NCBI RefSeq assembly: GCF_030815975.1
Contig: NZ_JAUSXL010000001.1
Span: forward strand, 248,001 to 312,000
Direction of reading: 5' to 3'
Origin: Variovorax paradoxus
Lineage (GTDB): Bacteria; Pseudomonadota; Gammaproteobacteria; Burkholderiales; Burkholderiaceae_C
Length of the DNA: 64,000 nucleotides
The stretch's first letter is position 1. Each line of letters begins with the position of its first letter. Below are positions 35,386 to 42,931 of this stretch, in pieces. The notes beneath the pieces are model-generated. The model made no database searches and was not told the origin of the DNA. It saw only the letters and a program-made list of their open reading frames with translations. Made by a program: the position numbers and the translations under genes.

Positions 35386-36264
35386 TCAGGGTGGCAGCGT
35401 GCCGATCCACGCCACGATAGCTTGCGCCACCGCCGCGGGTTGCTCGGGAAACAGCGCGTGGCTGGCATTCGGGATCACCTGCACCGTGACCTTGTCACCG
35501 AGCACGTCTTTCAGTTCGTTGCGCGAAGCGGGCGGGCGCCACGGGTCGTCGGCACCCTGCAGGTCGAGCAGCGGCGCATGGCTCACCGGCCACCACAGTT
35601 CCTTGGCCGGCACTGCACCGGCCTGTCGGTAGGCCTGGCGCAGCGCCGGGTGCCAGCCCGAGAGCCAGGGCTCGGGGTCGTTGCCGGGCGCGAAGAATGC
35701 GTGGCGCAAACCGCGCAAGCGTGCCTCGCGCGGCTGCGCGGGATCGGAGGCGATGGCCAGCGATTCGGCCATGCCGGCCGGAAATGTGCGCGCCGCGCCG
35801 CCGGCGACCACCACGCCGCGCACCAGTTGTGGGTGGTCGAGGTCGGCCACGCGCGCCACGAAATGTCCAAAGGCATGGCCCACCAGCACGGCGCGTCCGC
35901 CGCCCAGCTGCCGCACCGTGGCCGCCACGTCGGCGGCCAGCACGTGCAGGCTCAATCCCTGCATCGGTCCGGTCGAGCCGCCCATGCCGCGCGGCTGCGG
36001 TCGCAGAACCTTGAAGCCGGTGGCGGCGATGCGCGCCGCCACATCGTCGAAGTCTTCCGAATCGCGCTGCGATGAGGGCAGCAGCACCACCGCGGGCCCC
36101 CGGCCTTCCACGATCACGTCGATGCGGGCCGGGCCCTCGGTCAACAGCACGCGCTGGCGTGCCGGGGCGTCGACGGGGGCGAAGCCGGTGCACGCCAGCA
36201 GCGACAGCGCGGCCGCGCCGATGGCGGCCTTGCGCAGCTGTCGATCGAACCATCGCAGGGGCAT
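35386..36264 (-). CDS. Lipoprotein-like alpha/beta hydrolase lacking the nucleophile Ser
   Basis: This 292-aa alpha/beta-hydrolase-fold protein starts with a lipoprotein-type leader (AAIGAAALSLLAC, lipid Cys25). The nucleophile elbow, normally GxSxG, reads GHAFG with Ala131; the codon is GCC on the minus strand. The late His (NASHALFPEQP) and an Asp (GADDPWRPP) are kept. It may be a non-catalytic binder or use another residue. An in-frame ATG at 36279 would add five residues. It heads the minus-strand operon hydrolase-CMD-amidohydrolase. Confidence 0.8.
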   Translation of the reverse strand: MPLRWFDRQLRKAAIGAAALSLLACTGFAPVDAPARQRVLLTEGPARIDVIVEGRGPAVVLLPSSQRDSEDFDDVAARIAATGFKVLRPQPRGMGGSTGPMQGLSLHVLAADVAATVRQLGGGRAVLVGHAFGHFVARVADLDHPQLVRGVVVAGGAARTFPAGMAESLAIASDPAQPREARLRGLRHAFFAPGNDPEPWLSGWHPALRQAYRQAGAVPAKELWWPVSHAPLLDLQGADDPWRPPASRNELKDVLGDKVTVQVIPNASHALFPEQPAAVAQAIVAWIGTLPP

Positions 36265-36352
36265 GCATGTCTCCGTCACGCGTGGCCTCGAGGATGGCCA
36301 CTTGAGTGGACGAGCATAGGCGCGGGTCGGGCGCCGTGGCTGCCCGCACGGC

Positions 36353-36367
36353 GCAATGCTGCTATGC
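36353..36367. promoter_or_regulatory. LysR-type operator, copy 3
   Basis: GCAATGCTGCTATGC matches the palindrome at 31978-31992 at 13 of 15 bases. It lies 89-103 bp upstream of the minus-strand hydrolase-CMD-amidohydrolase operon, just after the LysR stop. Confidence 0.6.
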
Positions 36368-36381
36368 AGCGGACCGCAACG

Positions 36382-37362
36382 CTACGCCGGCTCGATCGGA
36401 CGCCACATGCCGCTGCGGGCGTTGTCGTTGACGATGTCGACGATCTCCGCCGCCACCGTCGACACGGCCTTGGCCGGACCCTTGGTGCGGGCCAGCGCCA
36501 TGGAAACAATGCGCTGCACGCCGGGCGAGACGATCTTCGCGGCCTGCAAGCGTCCGTCCTGCACCTCGGCCCATACGGCGTGGATCGGCAGCACGGTGTA
36601 CAGGCGAGCCTCGGCCACGGTGGAGCGCATCAGCGGCAGCGAATCGGCTTCGATTGCCGGTGCCAGCGTGATGCGCTCCTGCCGCGCGATGCCGTCGAGC
36701 GCCGTGCGCAGGCCGTTGGGCGCGCCCGGCAGGATGAAGGGCAGTTCATGCAGCGCGCTGAAGGGCACTTCGGCGGCGGCTGTGAGGCGGTCGCCGGCGG
36801 CACCGATCAGGTAGCTGTCGACCGTGGCCAGCGCCTGTTCCTGCTGCGGCAGGGAGTTGCCGTAGCGATAGAGGATGGCAATGTCCACGCGCTCATCGGC
36901 CAGCCATTCTTCCACCTGTCCGCTCGAGCCTTCAAGGATCTTGAGCTGGACGCCCGGGTGGCGCGCGCGCAGCTGCTTGAAGAGGCGCCCGACGATCGGA
37001 TTCGTGATCGAAGGCAGCGAGCCGATGGTGACGCGCCCCATCGGTTCGCGCGCCTCGCCGCGAATCTCGAGCTCCAGTTGTTCGGCATCCGCAAGCAGCG
37101 CCTTGACGTGCGGAAAGATTCTCTGCCCCACATCGGACAGCGCCACACCGCGACCGGTGCGGTTGAACAGGCGCGCGTTGCATTCGCGTTCGAGGGCGTT
37201 CAGGTGCCGGCTCAACAACGACTGGTTGCTGTCGAGAAAGAGCGCTGCGCGCGTCAGGCTGCCGAGTTCGGCGATGGCCAGGAAGGCCCGCCACTTCTGC
37301 AGGTCGGAGGTGAGGTCGAGTTGGAGCTTGGTGGCTTTGGCGGGCTGCATGTCGGGCACCAC
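36382..37362 (-). CDS. LysR family transcriptional regulator
   Basis: The 326-aa protein has a slightly extended N-terminus, then the LysR HTH (LGSLTRAALFLDSNQSLLSRHLNALERE) and effector domain. It lies upstream of the hydrolase operon in the same direction and beside operator copy 3, so it is a candidate regulator of the 29-36 kb catabolic genes. A Met at residue 5 is an alternative start. Confidence 0.9.
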   Translation of the reverse strand: MVPDMQPAKATKLQLDLTSDLQKWRAFLAIAELGSLTRAALFLDSNQSLLSRHLNALERECNARLFNRTGRGVALSDVGQRIFPHVKALLADAEQLELEIRGEAREPMGRVTIGSLPSITNPIVGRLFKQLRARHPGVQLKILEGSSGQVEEWLADERVDIAILYRYGNSLPQQEQALATVDSYLIGAAGDRLTAAAEVPFSALHELPFILPGAPNGLRTALDGIARQERITLAPAIEADSLPLMRSTVAEARLYTVLPIHAVWAEVQDGRLQAAKIVSPGVQRIVSMALARTKGPAKAVSTVAAEIVDIVNDNARSGMWRPIEPA

Positions 37363-37476
37363 ATGGAGGTACCGATTGTGTAGGGACAGTGCCCTTCCTC
37401 GGTAGCGGGTTTGCAGCAGGCGGGTCGAAGACCGCCAGTTGCCCAGCGTGCCCTCAAGGTGAATAACGGCCTTGGT

Positions 37477-38403
37477 TCAAAAGGGTGAGCCCGTGCATAC
37501 CAACTGAGCCAAACCGATGGCCTGCTCGCCGCCCGCGGCATACAACAAATATTCCTTGCCCTCGTCGACGAACACCGCAGGATCGCGCAACTGCTGCACC
37601 AGCTCAAAGATAGGGCCGCGGCGCGATGGCGCCTCAGGCATTGCAGCGCCCTCCCAGGCCAGTTCAGGCTGCAACAGCGTGGTGACATCCCCGTGTCTCC
37701 AGCTGGCCCAGTGGGGTCTGAGATCGACGGTGGTGTGAAGGATGCGTTCCGGCGTGTCGCCCACTCGCGTGAAATAGACGTGCAGCAGCGGGCCGGCCAC
37801 ACGTACCGCGCAATGCCGAAAGCTGGGCTCGAATGGCACCGGGCCAAGCTCGAAGCCGCCGTGTTCGTCCATGCGATAGAACGCCCCGGGCATTGCCAGC
37901 GCATGCTGGCGCCCTTGCCACTCGAACACGCGGAAGTAGGAAGCTCCCAGCACCTGTGGTTGCGCCGAAAAGTGCAGGCCGTCATCTGAAATGGCCAGCT
38001 TGCTGCGTTGGTTGCCGATCCAGCGCGCTGCTTCCCCGAACTGGGCTTCGTGGCCGTCCGTCTGGCCTGCAGGGAATGCCACGCCGTGAAAGTACATGCG
38101 TATCTTTCGCGCAGCGTGATCCACATGCACGTCGGGCGAGGCCACGTGATCGGAGCAACGCGAATCTGCAACCGGCAATACGCCCGGTGCATGGATGGTC
38201 CACGGGCCCAGCAGATCATTGGCATAGGCGAGCCGGATGTGCCGGCCCTGGTGGTGCGCGAAATACAGGTAGTAGCGCCCGAGCGGGTTGGGCAGCCAAT
38301 CGGGCACCCGAATCAGCGACGGGCCATTGATGTTGTTGCCGAGCGAGGCGTCGAGTCCCGCATGTATCAGCGGCTGCGACAGGCAGCGCTGCGCGCGCAT
38401 CAT
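37477..38403 (-). CDS. Five-bladed beta-propeller (glycosidase-like) protein
   Basis: The 308-aa protein has the repeated blade pattern of the arabinanase/levansucrase/invertase superfamily: NPLGRYYLYFAHHQGRHIRLAYANDLLGPW, SPDVHVDHAARKIRMYFHG and DPAVFVDEGKEYLLYAAGG. No signal peptide is visible. Which sugar or other ligand it acts on is unclear, and catalytic acids cannot be assigned with confidence. Its ATG overlaps the stop of the M28-like gene (ATGA), so they are coupled. Confidence 0.75.
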   Translation of the reverse strand: MMRAQRCLSQPLIHAGLDASLGNNINGPSLIRVPDWLPNPLGRYYLYFAHHQGRHIRLAYANDLLGPWTIHAPGVLPVADSRCSDHVASPDVHVDHAARKIRMYFHGVAFPAGQTDGHEAQFGEAARWIGNQRSKLAISDDGLHFSAQPQVLGASYFRVFEWQGRQHALAMPGAFYRMDEHGGFELGPVPFEPSFRHCAVRVAGPLLHVYFTRVGDTPERILHTTVDLRPHWASWRHGDVTTLLQPELAWEGAAMPEAPSRRGPIFELVQQLRDPAVFVDEGKEYLLYAAGGEQAIGLAQLVCTGSPF

Positions 38404-39644
38404 GCGACCCCCCCCAAAGTCGGGCTGGCCTGGCGATGGACGGCTTCCACCACCTCGATGTGCGCGCGGACGACCGGTGCCAGCAGACGGGCATCGACCT
38501 CGCCAAGATCGTCTGCGCGCGTGTGAAAGGCTCGCGGTATGCCCAGTACCGCCAGCGCGCGGCCGTAGCCGCGTTCCACGATCGCGCCAAGCTCGCTGAC
38601 GCCAGACATTGGTGTCGTGATGCGCTCCAGCCCGGGAAGGCCGCGAAACGCCGCCCGCGCGGCGTCTTGCAGCGATTCGGTCGCCATCGTCATGCGGTTC
38701 GCGTCGGCCGAAGGAAGGTCGAAGAGCTCGCCGCGGAATTCGAGCCGGTCGCGCACCGCGAGCGCGGCGCCCAGATGAACCCATGCCAAGGTGTCGGCAG
38801 GCGCGGGGGCTTGTGCCAGCGCGCGGTGCGCGCCGGCAAACCGGTACTCGTGCGCCCCTGTATTCAGCAGGAACAGGGAGAGGTCCGGAAGGCGCTCGAC
38901 GGCCCACGCCGCCATCGCCAGAAATGCCGCCGTTCCCGTACCGCGTTCGGCAACGCAGCCGAACCAGCCGGTGCGTGGCGTGGACAGGCACAGCCATCGC
39001 GGGCCGCGCCGCAGCGTGGCTTGCAGATTCGAGGTCTGCCGCACGCTCGTCTGGCCATGCAGAAACAGCGTGGCGGGCAATCCGCCGCGCGCTGCGCGCA
39101 GGAATGGTTCGGCAAGCGCCGGCGCGAGAACCGCGACGGGCACCGGTGCGACGGGTGCCCCGATACCGGCATTCAATGCCACCACCTCGCCGGTAGGGCC
39201 GACCGGCACGATGACCAGAGCGACGGCGCCCGCTGCCGACGCAGCCGCAATCAGGGGCGCAACGAGAGGTGAATCGACCGAGGCATGGCGCGCATGCGGC
39301 AAGACCAGCAGCGCAATACGGCCGGCCGCATCCATCGCCTCATACGGCGCGCGCACCACCGCCAACGGTGCGCGCAGGCCTTGCATCCCGGTTGCAGTGA
39401 CGGGCGACTGCCAGTACACCGGCGCCGCGGCCTCGCCCGCGATCAGGCGGCAATCGATCGGATCGAAGAAAGGCACATCGATGTCCTGATGATCAACGCC
39501 ATAGCCCAGCTCGGCGAGGCGGCCCGCGATCCACTGCGTGGCCGCCGCGTCGCCGGGGCCCCCGGAGATCTTGTCTCCGAAGGCGGCATGTCGAACCATG
39601 TCAGCCGCCAGGGTGCGGGTCAGCGCATCGATCTCTTCATCCAT
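38400..39644 (-). CDS. M28-like peptidase homologue with degraded zinc site
   Basis: The 414-aa protein resembles M28 aminopeptidases with a PA-like insert: HAAFGDKISGGPGDAAATQWIAGRL at the N-terminus, LNTGAHEYRFAGA (His265-Glu266) and FHTRADDLGEVD near the end. The first zinc motif, normally HxD followed by GAxDNxSG, reads STPRTGWFGCVAERGTG (from Ser221), so key ligands are absent. It may be a non-peptidase relative. The ATG at 39644 is chosen because AAGGAG sits 8 bp before it; a GTG at 39653 lies within that SD. Confidence 0.7.
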   Translation of the reverse strand: MDEEIDALTRTLAADMVRHAAFGDKISGGPGDAAATQWIAGRLAELGYGVDHQDIDVPFFDPIDCRLIAGEAAAPVYWQSPVTATGMQGLRAPLAVVRAPYEAMDAAGRIALLVLPHARHASVDSPLVAPLIAAASAAGAVALVIVPVGPTGEVVALNAGIGAPVAPVPVAVLAPALAEPFLRAARGGLPATLFLHGQTSVRQTSNLQATLRRGPRWLCLSTPRTGWFGCVAERGTGTAAFLAMAAWAVERLPDLSLFLLNTGAHEYRFAGAHRALAQAPAPADTLAWVHLGAALAVRDRLEFRGELFDLPSADANRMTMATESLQDAARAAFRGLPGLERITTPMSGVSELGAIVERGYGRALAVLGIPRAFHTRADDLGEVDARLLAPVVRAHIEVVEAVHRQASPTLGGVA

Positions 39645-39649
39645 GCGAA

Positions 39650-40624
39650 TCACTCCTTCTGCACACCCAAGGATGCGGCGATCTTTCCCCAGCGTTCGTA
39701 CGCTTCACGGACCATCGCCGCAAATTCCGAGGGCGTCGAGGAGGCCGCCTCGTACCCACCCTTCTCGAACTCACGCTTCAGTTCGGGCGTCGCCAGCACC
39801 TTCACAAGCGCCGCGTTCAGGCGTGCCGTAATGGGTGGCGGCAGGTTCGCTGGCGCAAAGACGCCGACCCAGCCGTCGATGTCCAGGCCCGTGCCACCTT
39901 GCTCCACCAGTGTCGGCACGCCAGGCAGCAGCCGCGAGCGCTGCGGCGCCGCGATGCCGATCATCCTGACGTTGCCGGTGCGTACGAACTGCAAGGCACC
40001 GCCCGCTGCGGCGAACATGATCTGCACGCGCCCGCCGACCAGATCCTTCTGCACGTCACCGGCACCTTTGTAGGGAATGTGCACCATGTCGAGGCCGTAG
40101 TGCCTGGCCATCCATTGGCCGAAGAGGTGCGATGAACTGCCCTTGCCGAACGAGGCGTAGTTCAGCTTGCCGGGGTTGGCCCGGGCATAAGCCACGAGTT
40201 CCTCAAGGTTCTCCGCCGGCACCGACTTGTGGGCGACGAGCACGAGCGGACCGACGCTGGCAAGCGACAGCGGCGTGAAGTCCTTGAAGGGATCGAATGG
40301 CAGCTTGGCGAACGAGTGCGGATTCTGGGCGAAGGGACTCAAGGGGCTGTAGAGCAGGGTGTAGCCGTCCGCCGCGGCGCGGGCGACTTCTGCGGTGGCC
40401 ATGTTCATGCTGGCGCCAGGGCGGTTCTCAACGACCACCGTGGTACCCAGTTCCTTGCGCAGCTGCTCGGCCAGGAAGCGCGCCTGCTGGTCTGTCGGCC
40501 CACCTGGGGCAAGACCGACGATGAGGCGGATTGCTTTGCCGCCCATCGGGAAATCGGCTGCGGTTGCGCTCATCGTTGGCAGCGCCAGGAAGGTGGCAAG
40601 CAGCGCGGCAAAACATCGTCTCAT
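39650..40624 (-). CDS. Bug/TctC-type periplasmic solute receptor
   Basis: This 324-aa receptor has a signal peptide (CFAALLATFLALPTMSATAADFP) and Bug motifs VGLAPGGPTDQQAR, VVVENRPGASM, AADGYTLLYSP, HIPYKGAGDVQKD and GVPTLVEQGG. It leads the operon with the M28-like and propeller genes (5-bp gap) and diverges from a LysR gene, which should control it. Confidence 0.92.
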   Translation of the reverse strand: MRRCFAALLATFLALPTMSATAADFPMGGKAIRLIVGLAPGGPTDQQARFLAEQLRKELGTTVVVENRPGASMNMATAEVARAAADGYTLLYSPLSPFAQNPHSFAKLPFDPFKDFTPLSLASVGPLVLVAHKSVPAENLEELVAYARANPGKLNYASFGKGSSSHLFGQWMARHYGLDMVHIPYKGAGDVQKDLVGGRVQIMFAAAGGALQFVRTGNVRMIGIAAPQRSRLLPGVPTLVEQGGTGLDIDGWVGVFAPANLPPPITARLNAALVKVLATPELKREFEKGGYEAASSTPSEFAAMVREAYERWGKIAASLGVQKE

Positions 40625-40712
40625 CAGACCTGTCTCCGTTGTTGGCGCGAGAGCGCCGTTGACACAGCATAGGTCGCATGGCACTTATGAGAACAGTGAT
40701 ATATTTTCAATT

Positions 40713-40722
40713 AGTTATAACT
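40713..40722. promoter_or_regulatory. AT-rich palindrome in Bug/LysR divergent promoter
   Basis: AGTTATAACT is a perfect 10-bp palindrome two bases before the first LysR ATG, in a short AT-rich patch (40697-40724) that is conspicuous in this GC-rich region. It is a plausible part of a LysR operator and core promoter; TATATT at 40700-40705 could be a -10 box. Confidence 0.4.
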
Positions 40723-40724
40723 TA

Positions 40725-41681
40725 ATGGAATGCCTTGCCATGCAGGACGAGCTCGACAGCCTTGTGTCACGCCTGCGCTTCCGGCATCTGCGGCTGCTGG
40801 TGGAACTGCATCGCTGCGGCACCCTGAGCAAGGCCGCCGCCACGCTGCATCTGTCTCAGCCCGCGTTGAGCAAGACGCTCAAGGAGGTCGAGGAGGCCTT
40901 CGGGTTTCCGTTGTTCCGGCGCGGCGCTCGCGGCTTGGCGCCCACGACACGCGGCGAGGTGATCGTGCAGGGCGCGGCAACGCTGCTGGCGGCGCTCGGG
41001 CATCTCAGCGAGGCGGCACACGCCTCGAGCGAAGAACCCGTTGCGGTGTTGCATCTCGGCGCACCACCCGCCGTGGCGGCCGGCGGCGCACTGCCCGCTG
41101 TGCTGGCATTGCTGCAGGCTCGCAGTGAACGCGTTGTCGTTCGGCTGCGCGAGCAGGCCGTACCGCAGTTGTTCGAGGCCCTGTTGCAGGGAGAACTCGA
41201 TGCCTTGTTGACCTCGTTCAATCAAGCAGCGTTTGCCGCCAAGCGAGCCACGCGCCTGGTCTACAAACGTTGTGCAGAGCACGAGTATGTGGTGATCGCC
41301 CCGCCCACGCATCCCTTGGCAAGAAAAAGAAACGTCGGATGGGATGCGCTTGTGGATGGCCAATGGATCATGCCGGAGCCGGCGCTGCTGAGCCGCCAGG
41401 CGCTTGAGAGCCAGTTCCTGCGGGCGGGTGTCGCAGTACCGGCACCGTGCATCGTCTCGAACAACCCAGCCACCAACGTGCAACTGGTGGCAGCCGGGGC
41501 GGGGCTGGCCGCAGTGCCACGGGCCATGGCCACGGCAGAACAGCGCTTGGGGCAGATCGCGGTTCTTCGCGTCGAGATGACGCCTTCTCGAGTGCCGGTC
41601 GCGCTTGTCTACCGAGCCGCGTCAGCCGGTGATCCTGTGATAAAGCTGCTGCACGCTGTCGTTCACGAGCTCGCGGTTTAG
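40725..41681 (+). CDS. LysR family transcriptional regulator
   Basis: The regulator is about 313-318 aa with the HTH CGTLSKAAATLHLSQPALSKTLKEVEEAFG and a standard effector domain. The ATG at 40725 (MECLAMQD) is the first possible start after the promoter patch; the ATG at 40740 (MQDELD) is equally likely. It diverges from the Bug-M28-propeller operon across 100 bp. Confidence 0.88.
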   Translation: MECLAMQDELDSLVSRLRFRHLRLLVELHRCGTLSKAAATLHLSQPALSKTLKEVEEAFGFPLFRRGARGLAPTTRGEVIVQGAATLLAALGHLSEAAHASSEEPVAVLHLGAPPAVAAGGALPAVLALLQARSERVVVRLREQAVPQLFEALLQGELDALLTSFNQAAFAAKRATRLVYKRCAEHEYVVIAPPTHPLARKRNVGWDALVDGQWIMPEPALLSRQALESQFLRAGVAVPAPCIVSNNPATNVQLVAAGAGLAAVPRAMATAEQRLGQIAVLRVEMTPSRVPVALVYRAASAGDPVIKLLHAVVHELAV

Positions 41682-42268
41682 CATCCTCCAGCTTCTTGCG
41701 GATGCCGGCCGTCGATATGCTCGCCGCCGGCCCGTCGTCCCAGACGATCTTCAACACGGCGAGCCCCTGCTTCGCCGCCCAGGAGTGGTCGCCGAGCACC
41801 GCCACGGTGTTGTCGATGCGAACCACCTGGCGCACGGCCATCGACCTTCTCGGCCGCATCGAGGCGCTTGAGCGGACGCCCGATGAGCTTGAACGCTTCG
41901 GGTGCCTTGAGCGCAACCTGCTTGGGCAACGGCAAGCCGGCCGCTCGCTGGCTCAGTTGCCCGTAGCTGAGGTGCCGACCGCTGGATGCGTGAATCACGA
42001 CGCCGTCCTGCGCGCGGCACTCGGCTGCCGCGACGCGCCATTCCTGTGCCGCCGCCTCGATGAGCATGACCCGCACCATGGCGCCTGCCGTTCGAAGCGG
42101 CTCCCAGGCACCCTGAACCGAGTTGGAGCCCCCCGTGATCTGCGCACCGCCGGCGCGAGGGTTGCCATAGCGGGAAGCATCGGGCGGCGCATGCGCAAGC
42201 CTGACGCGAGCGAGCGAGATTTCAAGTTCCTCGGCGATCAGCATCGACAAGGCCGTGTGAGGCGTCAA
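41682..42268 (-). pseudogene. IorB-like molybdenum hydroxylase fragment
   Basis: On the minus strand, TPHTALSMLIAEELEISLARV and ITGGSNSVQGAWEPLRTAGA followed by LIGRPLKRLDAAEKVDG match the middle of isoquinoline-1-oxidoreductase-type beta (molybdopterin) subunits. After KVDG the frame shifts and about 40 expected residues are missing; homology resumes in another frame as VVRIDNTVAVLGDHSWAAKQGL...KIVWDDGP, then ends at the LysR stop. Both termini are lost. This is a decayed remnant at the left edge of the island. Confidence 0.8.
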
Positions 42269-42332
42269 TTCAGCATTCGCGAGCGGTTAATCGACCGCCT
42301 TCGACACCGGCGAACCATGGTCCTCTTTGATC

Positions 42333-42360
42333 AAAAAAAAGCGCTTCAAAAAGAAGCGCC
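42333..42360 (-). terminator. Intrinsic terminator (minus strand)
   Basis: On the minus strand a 7-bp stem GCGCTTC/GAAGCGC with a 5-nt loop is followed by eight T residues, a textbook Rho-independent terminator. It lies downstream of the IS orfA remnant in the same direction and upstream of the decayed IorB fragment. Confidence 0.8.
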
Positions 42361-42398
42361 CCAAGATGCAAAGATATCTCTCTGTCCGACAAGGATCG

Positions 42399-42591
42399 TC
42401 ATTGCAGCCGAGGCCCCTTCGGCAGGCGCCTCGCCAACCACTCATGCACATCGAGCCGCTGCTCGTATTCGCGGTACCAGCCTTTCAGGGCATTCTTGGT
42501 TGGGGAACACAGCTGACGGATGGTCGCCCTGATGCGTTTGCCGAGCTTGATACAGCTCGACCGCTCGAATCCTGTCCTCGTATGAATACAT
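42399..42591 (-). mobile_element. IS3-family transposase orfA remnant
   Basis: On the minus strand an ATG with SD ccaggaggtagttc starts MYSYEDRIRAVELY. After a 2-base deletion the frame continues as KLGKRIRATIRQL, then SPTKNALKGWYREYEQRLD and a stop. This is the N-terminus of an IS3-family OrfA HTH protein. It is frameshifted and truncated, with no intact OrfB next to it. A related OrfB fragment lies at 56162-56283 on the other strand, so the two bracket the island. Confidence 0.8.
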
Positions 42592-42931
42592 GAACTACCT
42601 CCTGGTAGTCCAAGTTTTTGTCAGCATCCCACCTGAATGTGACCCAAGCTCGAAAAGACTGAGGCATGTCCGAATTTTTGCCGCGGTTTGAAATGCCTGT
42701 AGTGCTTCGGCGTTGCTATGCCACGTTCAAAAAAACTTCGCACTCGTCTAAAAGACTGGTACTCCCGAGGCGATCTTTTCTACGTCCGTCTGGATCGTGC
42801 GGGAAATGCACGGTTGCCGAGAGGTTCCCTTAAGATTCGTTCCAATCTTGATTCGCCGCGAACGTCATCCGCGTTCTGCGCGGAGCCCTTGTCAGGACTG
42901 CGCACGGATTCAACTCTCAGCGGACCCTCAC
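42592..42931. other. Gene-free, AT-richer leader of the island regulator
   Basis: I see no gene in this 340-bp stretch. It is visibly less GC-rich than its surroundings and probably contains the old IS end and the regulator's promoter. An inverted repeat AAGATT-CGTTCC-AATCTT lies at 42832-42849, about 85 bp before the start codon, and may be an operator or leader hairpin. Confidence 0.4.

Noticed and set aside
35386..36264. A normal esterase
   Set aside because: The nucleophile position is Ala, so catalytic annotation is not supported.
42485..42667. A 60-aa minus-strand gene
   Set aside because: It overlaps the IS3 orfA remnant in a different frame, while the MYSYEDRIRAVELY reading is the recognisable one.
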